Origin: Mycobacterium sp. Aquia_213
GTDB lineage: Bacteria > Actinomycetota > Actinomycetes > Mycobacteriales > Mycobacteriaceae
Direction of reading: 5' to 3'
DNA length: 64,000 bases
Assembly (NCBI RefSeq): GCF_026625985.1
Contig: NZ_CP113116.1
Span: 1,302,001 to 1,366,000 of the forward strand
Part shown: in pieces, positions 40,513 through 48,344 of the stretch
Position numbering within the stretch: position 1 is the stretch's first letter
How the letters are laid out: each line of letters begins with the position of its first letter
Notes under the pieces: model-generated
What the model was told of the DNA's origin: nothing
The model's database searches: none
The model's input: the letters and a program-made list of their open reading frames with translations, nothing else
Made by a program: the position numbers and the translations under genes

Positions 40513-41312
40513 CGGACGCCGACGGCGCTGCGCCGGCCGTGCTGGTTGAGCGCCGCGGCAACGTGCTGGTCATCACCATCAACCGGCCCGAGGCGCGCAA
40601 CGCGATCAACGCGGCGGTCAGCATCGGCGTTGGGGATGCGCTGGAAGAAGCGCAGCACGACGCGGGAGTGCGGGCCGTGGTGATCACCGGTGCCGGCGAC
40701 AAATCGTTTTGTGCCGGAGCCGATCTCAAGGCGATCGCTCGCCGGGAGAACCTGTATCACCCCGACCATGGTGAGTGGGGCTTCGCCGGTTACGTGCACC
40801 ACTTCATCGACAAGCCCACCATCGCTGCTGTCAACGGCACGGCGCTGGGCGGCGGCACCGAGCTGGCGTTGGCCAGTGACCTGGTCGTCGCCCACGAGCT
40901 GGCGCAATTCGGTCTGCCCGAAGTGAAACGCGGACTGATCGCCGCGGCCGGCGGCGTCTTCCGCATCGTCGATCAGCTGCCGCGCAAGGTGGCGATGGAG
41001 CTGCTGTTGACGGGTGAACCGATGACGGCGTCCGACGCCTGGGAATGGGGCCTGGTCAACCAGGTCGTCAAGCAAGGCTCGGTGCTCGATGCGGCACTCG
41101 CGCTGGCGGCGCGGGTCACCGTGAACGCGCCGCTGTCGGTGCAGGCCAGCAAGCGCATCGCCACCGGGGTCGACGACGGCGTCGTCACCGGCGACGAGGT
41201 GGGCTGGGAACGCACCGTGAACGAAATGCGCACCCTGATCAGATCTGAGGATGCCAAGGAAGGACCGTTGGCGTTCGCCGAGAAACGGGAGCCGGTCTGG
41301 AAGGCGCGCTAG
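40509..41312 (+). CDS. echA: Enoyl-CoA hydratase/isomerase family protein
   Basis: 267 aa crotonase fold. Oxyanion-hole segments are SFCAGADLKAI and NGTALGGGTELALASD; both catalytic Glu positions are filled (GGTELA and FGLPEVKRG), so a genuine syn-hydratase is expected: trans-2-enoyl-CoA plus water gives 3-hydroxyacyl-CoA. Coupled to the thiolase by a 4-bp overlap. With the FadE pair, the MFE-2-type SDR and the thiolase it completes one beta-oxidation round within the island. Convergent with the FAD oxidoreductase 2 bp away. Confidence 0.93.
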   Translation: MTDADGAAPAVLVERRGNVLVITINRPEARNAINAAVSIGVGDALEEAQHDAGVRAVVITGAGDKSFCAGADLKAIARRENLYHPDHGEWGFAGYVHHFIDKPTIAAVNGTALGGGTELALASDLVVAHELAQFGLPEVKRGLIAAAGGVFRIVDQLPRKVAMELLLTGEPMTASDAWEWGLVNQVVKQGSVLDAALALAARVTVNAPLSVQASKRIATGVDDGVVTGDEVGWERTVNEMRTLIRSEDAKEGPLAFAEKREPVWKAR

Positions 41313-41314
41313 CG

Positions 41315-42328
41315 CTAGCTCGCCAGAATGTTGACCCCGAAGCCAAACACCCCGGGTAGGCGTTCGCACGCGGGCACGATGGCGCGCCGCGTGGCGCGCG
41401 GCGTGCTGGCCAGCACTACCGCCCGGGTGAGGAGCCGGTAGTTGCGGGTAACCCGGTGCCACGACGCCTCATACGCCGCCGGTGTCTGGTTGACGATGGC
41501 GTCGACCGCCGCCGCGGCCTGTTTGACGGCCAGGCTGACGCCCTCGCCGGTCAGCGCGTCCTCGTAGCCCGCCGCATCGCCCACCAGCAGCACCCGGCCC
41601 GCGACGCGGCGCGAGACCACCTGCCGCAACGGCCCGCACCCCCGCGGATGCCCGCGGCTGGCGCCCTCGAGGTGTCGGGCCAGCCGCGGGAACCAGCCCA
41701 GGTCGGGCCGTCCCTGCGACAGGATCGCCACGCCGACCAGATCCGGTTCCACCGGCGTCACGTAGGCCTCGCCCAGCCGGGACCAGTACACCTCGACGAA
41801 CTCCGACCATGCCGGCACCGTGAAATGCCAACGCACGCCGTACCGTCGCGGCTTTCCGGCCGTGGCTCTGATGCCGACGGAGCGCCGGACCGTCGAGTGC
41901 AGTCCGTCGGCGCCGACCAAAAACTTCGCCCGGATACCGGCGGCACTCACGCCATGCGCATCCTGCTCGACGCTGGTTACCTTCGTCCGGATCCATTCGG
42001 TGTCTTGCTCTTTGGCGCGTGCCTCGAGCGCGGCGTGCAGGGTGGTGCGTCGCACGCCGCGGCCCGGACCGGTGCGAAACAGCGCCTCGGCGCGACGCTG
42101 CTCGCTGACATAGGCGATCCCGCGAAACGGCATCCCGACCGGGTCGACACCCAGTGACGTCAGCTCCGCAAGGCCACCGGGCATCAGCCCCTCGCCGCAC
42201 GCCTTGTCGATCGGGTCCTCGCGCGGTTCGGCCACGATGACCGAAAGCCCGTGCCGGCGCGCCTGCAACGCCGTGGCGAGCCCGCCGGGGCCGCCGCCGA
42301 CGATCAGCAGGTCGGTGTCATAGGTCAT
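41315..42328 (-). CDS. FAD-dependent oxidoreductase (geranylgeranyl-reductase/SrsC-like) of the polyketide-quinone operon
   Basis: 337 aa. N-terminal FAD motif LLIVGGGPGGLATALQARRH, PGRGVRRTTLHAAL (first conserved Arg), the GADGLHSTVRR motif, and RVLLVGDAAGYEDALTGEGV (second FAD motif with GD). This is the UbiH/PHBH-type hydroxylase layout. Same place and size as Rv1138c. Downstream of a type III PKS and an ICMT-like methyltransferase it fits SrsC of Streptomyces, which hydroxylates an alkylresorcinol so that it can form a quinone. Its ATG overlaps the stop of a 19-codon bridging ORF. Confidence 0.87.
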   Translation of the reverse strand: MTYDTDLLIVGGGPGGLATALQARRHGLSVIVAEPREDPIDKACGEGLMPGGLAELTSLGVDPVGMPFRGIAYVSEQRRAEALFRTGPGRGVRRTTLHAALEARAKEQDTEWIRTKVTSVEQDAHGVSAAGIRAKFLVGADGLHSTVRRSVGIRATAGKPRRYGVRWHFTVPAWSEFVEVYWSRLGEAYVTPVEPDLVGVAILSQGRPDLGWFPRLARHLEGASRGHPRGCGPLRQVVSRRVAGRVLLVGDAAGYEDALTGEGVSLAVKQAAAAVDAIVNQTPAAYEASWHRVTRNYRLLTRAVVLASTPRATRRAIVPACERLPGVFGFGVNILAS

Positions 42329-42384
42329 GAGCGCCGCTCCTCCTCATCGCTTCGCTCTGCATCGTCGACGGCGCGGGTGCTCAT
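42325..42384 (-). CDS. Possible 19-codon bridging ORF between methyltransferase and FAD gene
   Basis: ATG 42384 overlaps the methyltransferase stop as ATGA, and its own TGA overlaps the FAD-oxidoreductase ATG as ATGA. It encodes MSTRAVDDAERSDEEERRS and contains the GAGGAGGAG ribosome-binding site of the FAD gene. It may only relay ribosomes between the two enzymes; a functional peptide is not claimed. Confidence 0.35.
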   Translation of the reverse strand: MSTRAVDDAERSDEEERRS

Positions 42385-42881
42385 GTGTAACCCAATGCGG
42401 AATTCTCCACCCGGATGCGCACGGTCAGCAGAATCGCGTTGGCCACCGTGAACGTGGCCGCCGTCAGCCACGCGGTGTGCACGAGCGGTAACGCGAACCC
42501 TTCGGCCACCACCGCAACATAGTTCGGGTGATGCAGCCACCGGTAGGGCCCCCGCTGCACCAGGGGTGCCTCCGGCAACACGATCACCCGGGTGTTCCAC
42601 CGCTTGCCCAGCGTGGTGATGCACCACCAGCGCAGTACCTGGCTGGCCGCCGCGATCGCCAGCATCGGCCAGCCCAGCCACGGGATGAACGGCCGGTGCA
42701 GTGCCCACGGTTCGACGAGGCAGCCGACCAGCAGACCGGTGTGAATGACGACCATCACGACGTAGTGTGGCCGGCCAAACTCCTTGCCGCCCTGGGTAAA
42801 AGACCATTGCGCATTCCGGTTGGACAGCACCAGCTCGACTATGCGTTCGAGCCCGACCGCCAGGATCAGCAGGTAGTACAT
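42381..42881 (-). CDS. ICMT-like integral membrane methyltransferase (SrsB/BpsB-like)
   Basis: 166 aa with four to five hydrophobic segments. C-terminal signature RWNTRVIVLP, then RGPYRWLHHPNYVAVVAEGF and ALPLVHTAWL, as in isoprenylcysteine carboxyl methyltransferases and the bacterial O-methyltransferases of phenolic lipid operons. SAM donates the methyl group to a phenolic hydroxyl made by the adjacent type III PKS. Same place as Rv1139c. The PKS stop is 24 bp upstream, so PKS, methyltransferase and flavoprotein form one operon. Confidence 0.86.
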   Translation of the reverse strand: MYYLLILAVGLERIVELVLSNRNAQWSFTQGGKEFGRPHYVVMVVIHTGLLVGCLVEPWALHRPFIPWLGWPMLAIAAASQVLRWWCITTLGKRWNTRVIVLPEAPLVQRGPYRWLHHPNYVAVVAEGFALPLVHTAWLTAATFTVANAILLTVRIRVENSALGYT

Positions 42882-42905
42882 GTCTCCACTATCTCGTGTC
42901 CGGGG

Positions 42906-44009
42906 CTACCAGGCCAGCAGAACGAGCTCGGAGCAGAATGCCGGACCCATCGCGATCATGAGACCGATCGAACCAGGTGGCGGCGGATCCGCCAAGTTGG
43001 CCCGAAGCACATCCAGCACCGAGACCGATGACAAATTTCCGTTGTCGCGCAACGAGTTTCGGGTGCGATCGAGGGCGTCGCCGGGCAATTCGAACACTTC
43101 CTCAACCGCCTCGATCACTGCCGGACCGCCGGGGTGACAGACCCATCGAGAGATGTCCTGCGGTGTGAGCCCGTGATCGGCGAGGAATTTGCGGACGTCG
43201 TCACCGAGGTACTTCTGGGCGACGTTCACCACGTCCGCCGACAGGACGATCTGGAAGCCCTCGCTGCCAATTTTCCACCCCATGACTTCCTCGGTGTCCG
43301 GGTAGAGCCGGCTTCGGGTAGCCGACACCCGAGGGCCCCGACTTTCGTCACCGGCGCGGTCGGCGCCCTTGGTGATGACGGCGGCGGCGCCATCGCCAAA
43401 CAGGCTGGTGGCAACCAGATTGGCCACCGAACTGTCGTCGCGCTGAATCGTCAGTGTGCACAGTTCCACCGCCAGCAGCGCTGCCACCTGGTCGGGAAAG
43501 GCGCGCAGGTAGTCATGCATGCGGGCCACCCCAGCCGCGCCCGCTGCGCAACCCAAGCCGAACAACGGGACGCGCTTGACGTCCGGGCGTAGCCCGACCC
43601 GGCCCGCCAGCCGTGCCTCGAGTGACGGTACGGCCAGCCCGGTGACCGTGGTCGAGAAAACGATGTCGACCTCCGACGGATTGACCTTGGCCTCGTCAAA
43701 CGCCCTCAGCAGCGCCCGCTCACCTATTTCCAGTGCTACTTCGAGATAGGCCTCGTTTGCCTCGGTGAAACCGCTCAGCTGCTCCATGCGGTCCATCGAC
43801 ACCGCGAGGTGGCGGTGCTCGACGCCTGCGGTGAGAGCGAATCGCCTGAAGTGTGGGCCGAGGACGGTGCTCAGCCTGTCGATGAGCGCTTCTTGCGGGT
43901 GATAGTTGTCGGGGAATTCGACCGCAGCTGCTGCGATCGAGGGTCCCGTGTCGATGGTCGATGTTTGCAGTCCGAGCGTTGCCGAACTTCCCCCCGTGAT
44001 CTTGTCCAT
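42906..44009 (-). CDS. Type III polyketide synthase (chalcone-synthase fold)
   Basis: 367 aa. The Cys-His-Asn triad is visible: Cys154 in FGLGCAAGAAG, His292 in VCHPGGP, Asn325 in RDNGNLSS. It extends a fatty acyl-CoA with malonyl-CoA units and cyclises the chain to alkylresorcinols or alkylpyrones. With the ICMT-like methyltransferase and flavoprotein downstream it matches SrsABC of Streptomyces and the M. smegmatis genes for polyketide quinones, reported as membrane electron carriers at low oxygen. M. tuberculosis keeps only the two tailoring genes at this place, as I recall. No clear ribosome-binding site at ATG 44009. Confidence 0.93.
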   Translation of the reverse strand: MDKITGGSSATLGLQTSTIDTGPSIAAAAVEFPDNYHPQEALIDRLSTVLGPHFRRFALTAGVEHRHLAVSMDRMEQLSGFTEANEAYLEVALEIGERALLRAFDEAKVNPSEVDIVFSTTVTGLAVPSLEARLAGRVGLRPDVKRVPLFGLGCAAGAAGVARMHDYLRAFPDQVAALLAVELCTLTIQRDDSSVANLVATSLFGDGAAAVITKGADRAGDESRGPRVSATRSRLYPDTEEVMGWKIGSEGFQIVLSADVVNVAQKYLGDDVRKFLADHGLTPQDISRWVCHPGGPAVIEAVEEVFELPGDALDRTRNSLRDNGNLSSVSVLDVLRANLADPPPPGSIGLMIAMGPAFCSELVLLAW

Positions 44010-44035
44010 GTCTTGGGTTACGGCACCGTAGGTTG

Positions 44036-44051
44036 GTTAGTTCACCCTAAC
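44036..44051. promoter_or_regulatory. Inverted repeat upstream of the type III PKS operon
   Basis: GTTAG-TTCACC-CTAAC, a 5-bp dyad with a 6-bp spacer, 27 bp upstream of the PKS start in the 149-bp divergent gap to the epimerase gene at 44159. Possible operator; no regulator is encoded next to it. Confidence 0.35.
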
Positions 44052-44158
44052 TCGATGTGAATATGACCACTGGTCATTTCCCGGCATTCCGCCGGGTGCA
44101 TCCTTGCGGCCGGGTCGCATGGGTTTAGACGTACCCCGTCCGGGATAGGGTCAAGGAT

Positions 44159-45307
44159 ATGCGGATTCTGGTCACCGGCGCGACGGGCTACGTGGGGTCG
44201 CGGCTGATCACAGCGCTGCTCGCGGACCACCACCAGGTGGTCGCCGCCACTCGAAACCCGAAGCGTCTCAAGCGGTTCGGCTGGTGTAACGAGGTCGCGC
44301 CGGTCCGCCTCGATGCGTCCGACCCCGCGTCGGCGCAGGCGGCAATGGACGCCGCCGGGCCGGTCGACGTCATCTATTACCTGGTGCACGCGATCGGCCA
44401 GCCCGACTTTCGCGACGCCGACCGGGTGGCGGCCACCAACGTCGCGGCTGCCGCCAGGGACGCGGGGATACGGCGCATCGTTTACCTGGGCGGGTTTGTG
44501 CCCGCCGGCGGCGGGCTGTCCGACCATCTGGCCAGCCGAGCCGAGGTCGCCGAGGCCCTGTCCGTGCCCGACGGGCCGGAACTGGTGTGGCTGGGCGCCG
44601 CGATCATCATCGGTGCCGGATCGACGTCCTTCGAGATGATGCGCTACGTGGGAGACCGGTTTCCGTTCGTTCCGATCCCGGAGTGGCTGGAGAACCCGAT
44701 CGATCCGATCTCGATCCGCGATGTGCTGCACTACCTGGTGGCCGCGGCCGATCCGGACCGGGTCCCGGCCGGCGCCTACGACATCCATGGGCCCGACACC
44801 ACGTCGTATCGGGATCTGCTCAAGACGTACGCACGCATAGCGGGCAGGTGGCACGCGTCGGTGTGGGTGCCGTGGGTCAACCCGGCGCTGGCGTCGTTGA
44901 TCACGGGCTTCGCGCTGCCGGTACCGCAAGGATTGGCTTCAGACCTGGTCGAGTCGCTGGATCACCCGATGGTGGCCTCCGCAAGCGACCTGCGCAGTCG
45001 GGTGCCCGACCCGCCCGGCGGACTACTGGGCGTCGAGGATGCCATCGAGCTGGCATTGCGAGGCCTGGCGAGGCGCGCGCCGCGGCCCGTCAACGCGCTG
45101 GCCGATCCCCACGACCTCGCCGACACCGATCCGGCGTGGGCCGGTGGCGATGCGCTGCGGATCCGGCGGGTCGCCCGGGTGGTGACCTTGCCCATCGCGC
45201 GGCCCACGCTGGGACTGGTGAATCTGGTGCCCGGCCCGATCGCGGGAGCGCTGCGGACCGGGCTCGACCTCTTGATCGCGTGGACCCCGAAGGTACGGAT
45301 TGCATGA
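44159..45307 (+). CDS. NAD(P)-binding epimerase-like protein (extended/atypical SDR)
   Basis: 382 aa. It begins MRILVTGATGYVGSRLITAL and continues with VIYYLVHAIG and IRRIVYLGG, then SSFEMMRYVG-type and GPDTTSYRDLLKTYA segments. The Rossmann domain is clear but the YxxxK pair is not, so it is NmrA/atypical-SDR-like. TAGGGT (44146-44151) lies 7 nt before ATG, giving a probable leaderless transcript. Its stop overlaps the CAAX protease start (ATGA). A second protein with the same motifs is encoded at 45989-47359 on the other strand. Confidence 0.82.
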   Translation: MRILVTGATGYVGSRLITALLADHHQVVAATRNPKRLKRFGWCNEVAPVRLDASDPASAQAAMDAAGPVDVIYYLVHAIGQPDFRDADRVAATNVAAAARDAGIRRIVYLGGFVPAGGGLSDHLASRAEVAEALSVPDGPELVWLGAAIIIGAGSTSFEMMRYVGDRFPFVPIPEWLENPIDPISIRDVLHYLVAAADPDRVPAGAYDIHGPDTTSYRDLLKTYARIAGRWHASVWVPWVNPALASLITGFALPVPQGLASDLVESLDHPMVASASDLRSRVPDPPGGLLGVEDAIELALRGLARRAPRPVNALADPHDLADTDPAWAGGDALRIRRVARVVTLPIARPTLGLVNLVPGPIAGALRTGLDLLIAWTPKVRIA

Positions 45308-46026
45308 GCGAGGTCACCACCCCATACCGCGCCAGCGTGTTCTCCGAGCTGCGTCGCGCCGTCACCAATGTCGCTGTGCCACACCATGAACCGCCCTCGG
45401 TGGTGCGGCGGCGCCGCGTCGTCGTCGCGCTCACGCTGGTGATCGGTGCTGCGGTGCTTGGCTTTTCGCTGCGACGTACGCCGGGCGAGTCGAGCTTCTA
45501 CTGGCTGACCCTGGTATTGGCGGCGGTGTGGATCGGCGGAGCGTTCCTGTCGGGGCCGCTGCATCTGGGCGGCATCTGCTGGCGCGGCCGCAATCAGCGC
45601 CCGGTGATCAGCGGCACGGCGATCGGTCTGCTCCTCGGTGGCACCTTCGTGCTCGGCGGATTGGTCGCCCGCGAAATCCCGGCGGTTGCGGCCCTGATCG
45701 CCCGGGTGCTGCAATTCGCGCATCAGGGATCGTTCTGGCTGGTCGTCGTGATCACTCTGATCAACGGCGTCGCCGAGGAGATGTTCTTTCGGGGTGCGCT
45801 CTATACCGCGCTGGGTCGGCGTGCGCCAGTGGCGATTTCGACTCTGCTGTATCTCTGCGTGACGTTGGCGAGCGGCAATCCGATGCTCGGCTTCGCCGCG
45901 ATCATCCTCGGCACCGTATGCGCGCTGGAGCGACGCGCCAGCGGCGGGATTCTGGCCCCGATGCTGACCCACTTCTTCTGGGGTCTGGTCATGGTGCTGG
46001 TATTACCACCGATGTTCGGCGTCTAG
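45304..46026 (+). CDS. CPBP/CAAX-type membrane metalloprotease
   Basis: 240 aa, about six to seven TM segments. Motif 1 is EEMFFRG (Glu-Glu...Arg, zinc-site), and a later HFFWG (His) completes the CPBP family pattern. Intramembrane protease family; bacterial members process peptides or confer self-immunity, but substrates are mostly unknown. Translationally coupled to the epimerase-like gene upstream. Likely equivalent of Rv1140. Its last 38 bp overlap the convergent gene. Confidence 0.85.
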   Translation: MSEVTTPYRASVFSELRRAVTNVAVPHHEPPSVVRRRRVVVALTLVIGAAVLGFSLRRTPGESSFYWLTLVLAAVWIGGAFLSGPLHLGGICWRGRNQRPVISGTAIGLLLGGTFVLGGLVAREIPAVAALIARVLQFAHQGSFWLVVVITLINGVAEEMFFRGALYTALGRRAPVAISTLLYLCVTLASGNPMLGFAAIILGTVCALERRASGGILAPMLTHFFWGLVMVLVLPPMFGV

Positions 46027-47359
46027 CCCCGGCGCCAATCACGTTGCGGGCCAACGCAGCCAGCGCAACGGCATGCAGGGGCTGCGCCACCAGCCAGTAC
46101 AGCCGCCCCCACAGGCCGGCCGGCACAAAGAACGCCCGCTGCGTGTACCTGCTGCCACCGCCGTCTCGCGGCGTCACCGTCATTTCCACCCACGCCGTGC
46201 CCCGTGCCCGCATCCGGGAGCGCAGCCGCAGCGCGGTGCCGGGTTGACGCTCCGCCACGGTCCAACGAGCGCGGCTGTGGACCGCGTTCTCGGCGGCCGT
46301 CCAGACTTCTTCGGGCCCTGCGGTTGTCGTCGCCGTCCGCACCTCGGTGTAGACGATTTCGCCGGCCCAGTCCGGGTCGCTGGGCAGTGACTCGGCCGGA
46401 TTGGAGCGCGACGAGGCCCAGCTGGCATCGGGCAGGCCCGGCGCCGCGCGGTGCAGCGCCAGCGCGACTGCGCGGCGATAGGGGATCAGGCCGCCGGGCG
46501 GGCGCTGGATGATGGTATCGATGTCTGAATTGCCCTTCACCGCATCGCATTCCAGCGATTCGATCAGCGGGCGCGCCAAACCGGGCGGAATCGGGGTCAC
46601 GGTCCCAATCCACAGGCTGGCAATCGTCGGCGTCAAGAACGGCAGCACGATCAGGTAGCGCCGGCGCAGCCCAGCGACCTCGGCGTAGACGCGCATCATG
46701 TCGCCGTACTCCAACACGTCGGGGCCGCCGATGTCCCAGCATCGCGACGAAGGGATCGGGGCGGTTGCCGCGGCGACCAGGTAGTAGAGCACGTCACGCG
46801 CCGCGATCGGCTGAATTCTGTTGTGCACCCACTTCGGCGTGGTCATCACCGGCAACCGGTCGGTGAGGTGCCGGATCATCTCGAACGACGCCGATCCCGA
46901 CCCGATGACCACGCCGGCCTGCAGCACCACCGTGTCGATTCCCGAGTCGATCAGCGCTTCGCCGACCGCCTTGCGCGACTCGAGATGCGGCGACAGGGCG
47001 CCGTCCTCCGGATGCAGTCCCCCGAGATAGACCACCCGTCGCACTCCGGTGCGGCGTGCGGCCGTCACGACGTTGCGGACCGAGCGCTGTTCCTCGTCGG
47101 CGAAATTCTTCGATGTCCCCATCGAATGAACCAGGTAGTAGACGACATCCATGCCGGCGAATGCGTCGACCAGCGAATCGACGTCGGCGAGGTCGCCGCG
47201 CGCCAACTCGACCTGCCCGCGCCACGGTACGTCCGCCAATTTGCTCGGGTCGCGAGCCAGCGCACGCACGTGGTGGCCGTGGTCGAGTAAGGACGGCACC
47301 AGGCGGGCGCCGACATAGCCGGTCGCCCCGGTCACCAGGCAGCGCAGCTGTCCAGCCAT
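45989..47359 (-). CDS. Epimerase-like NAD(P)-binding protein with C-terminal DUF2867-type domain
   Basis: 456 aa. N-terminal 300 residues mirror the protein encoded at 44159: LVTGATGYVGARLVPSLLDH, VVYYLVHSMG, VVYLGGLHPEDGALSPHLES, ASFEMIRHLTDRLPV. The extra C-terminal part (WRWTVAERQPGTALRL-type, ending YWLVAQPLHAVALAALARNV) resembles DUF2867, fused to NAD-binding domains in actinobacteria. ATG 47359 follows GGAAGGAAATCA. A perfect 7-bp inverted repeat lies 17 bp upstream. Function unknown. Confidence 0.82.
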   Translation of the reverse strand: MAGQLRCLVTGATGYVGARLVPSLLDHGHHVRALARDPSKLADVPWRGQVELARGDLADVDSLVDAFAGMDVVYYLVHSMGTSKNFADEEQRSVRNVVTAARRTGVRRVVYLGGLHPEDGALSPHLESRKAVGEALIDSGIDTVVLQAGVVIGSGSASFEMIRHLTDRLPVMTTPKWVHNRIQPIAARDVLYYLVAAATAPIPSSRCWDIGGPDVLEYGDMMRVYAEVAGLRRRYLIVLPFLTPTIASLWIGTVTPIPPGLARPLIESLECDAVKGNSDIDTIIQRPPGGLIPYRRAVALALHRAAPGLPDASWASSRSNPAESLPSDPDWAGEIVYTEVRTATTTAGPEEVWTAAENAVHSRARWTVAERQPGTALRLRSRMRARGTAWVEMTVTPRDGGGSRYTQRAFFVPAGLWGRLYWLVAQPLHAVALAALARNVIGAGARRRTSVVIPAP

Positions 47360-47376
47360 TGATTTCCTTCCCTTAT

Positions 47377-47396
47377 GTCAGTTATTCGGAACTGAC
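47377..47396. promoter_or_regulatory. Inverted repeat upstream of the DUF2867 epimerase gene
   Basis: GTCAGTT-ATTCGG-AACTGAC, a perfect 7-bp dyad with a 6-bp spacer, 17 bp before the ATG in a 75-bp gap. Either an operator or a hairpin in the leader; its position close to the start favours a repressor site. Confidence 0.4.
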
Positions 47397-47434
47397 GCCG
47401 GGAAGGATGGCCGGTTCGGCCGCCGATTTGGGCC

Positions 47435-48241
47435 TTAGCGGTCGCTGAAGCCGGCAGTGCGGCGCTCTCGGAATGCCGTCGCGCCCTCTTTGAAGTCGTG
47501 GGAACGCAGCAAACCGGCCTGACCCTGGAGTTCGCGCTCCAGGGCCGCGTCCAACTCGGTCAGGGTGGCAGCGTTGATCGCGTCCTTGGTCTTGGCGTAG
47601 GCCACGGCGGGTCCCGCCAACAAGGTCGAAATCACCTTCTCGACGTCGGCGTCGAAGGTCTCGGCCGGGTAGACGGCGCTGACCAGGCCGGCGGACAACG
47701 CCTCGGCGGCCGGCAACCGCTCGGCCAGCAGCGCCATCCGCATCGCGCGGATCCGGCCGATCGCCGCGGCGACCAAGGCCGAGGCGCCGCCGTCGGGCAT
47801 TAGCCCGATCTTGGTGAACGCGAGCATGAAAAATGCCTTCTCCGAAGCCAATACGACGTCGCAGGCCAGGGCCAGCGAGACCCCGACCCCGGCCGCGGGT
47901 CCCTGAACGACGGCGACGACCGGTCGTGGCGACTTCGTAATGGCCCTAACGGCCCGGTTGGCTTGGGCGATGATCTCGCTGCCGGAGCCGGCATCGGCCA
48001 CGTCGTCAACGCTCATCCCCGCGCCGGAGCAGAAGCCTCGGCCGGCGCCACCCAAGCGCACCACCCTGACCTCCGGGTCGGTGGCCGCGCTCTCGACCGC
48101 GTCGGCGATCCCGGCCAGCACCCGGGTGGTGACCGAGTTGAGGCTGTCCGGCCGGTCGATGGTCACCGACAGCACGCCGTCGGAAAGAGCGACGTCAAGC
48201 CCCGCGACGGGAGCGAGTGTGTCGATAGCGGATTGCGGCAT
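47435..48241 (-). CDS. echA11: Enoyl-CoA hydratase/isomerase superfamily protein without the hydratase glutamate pair
   Basis: 268 aa crotonase fold with SVTIDRPDSLNSV, RGFCSGAGMSVDDV and GPAAGVGVSLALACD. In true hydratases the last segment reads GGGxELA; here Glu is replaced by Ser, and the second Glu site reads IGLMPDGG with Asp, as in PaaG-type isomerases. A double-bond isomerase or another crotonase reaction is therefore more likely than hydration. Position matches Rv1141c (echA11). Divergent from mcr with 103 bp between. Confidence 0.88.
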   Translation of the reverse strand: MPQSAIDTLAPVAGLDVALSDGVLSVTIDRPDSLNSVTTRVLAGIADAVESAATDPEVRVVRLGGAGRGFCSGAGMSVDDVADAGSGSEIIAQANRAVRAITKSPRPVVAVVQGPAAGVGVSLALACDVVLASEKAFFMLAFTKIGLMPDGGASALVAAAIGRIRAMRMALLAERLPAAEALSAGLVSAVYPAETFDADVEKVISTLLAGPAVAYAKTKDAINAATLTELDAALERELQGQAGLLRSHDFKEGATAFRERRTAGFSDR

Positions 48242-48344
48242 TGGCCCACCCTAGGTGACCGGGGTGCGCGGCCGTCGAAGGCGGCTGCGAAGATGCCAAC
48301 GACCGGGGTGACACGCGTCGGAGCAGACGAAAGGTCGGTAGATC

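Noticed and set aside
41300..41316. CTAGCGCTAG palindrome between echA and the FAD gene as a terminator
   Set aside because: Too short, overlapping the stop codons, no T-tract; probably incidental.
45304..46026. Reading the CAAX protease as the tail of a 479-codon protein from 44587
   Set aside because: The upstream part of that frame is the shadow of the epimerase gene; the protease has its own ATG overlapping the epimerase stop.
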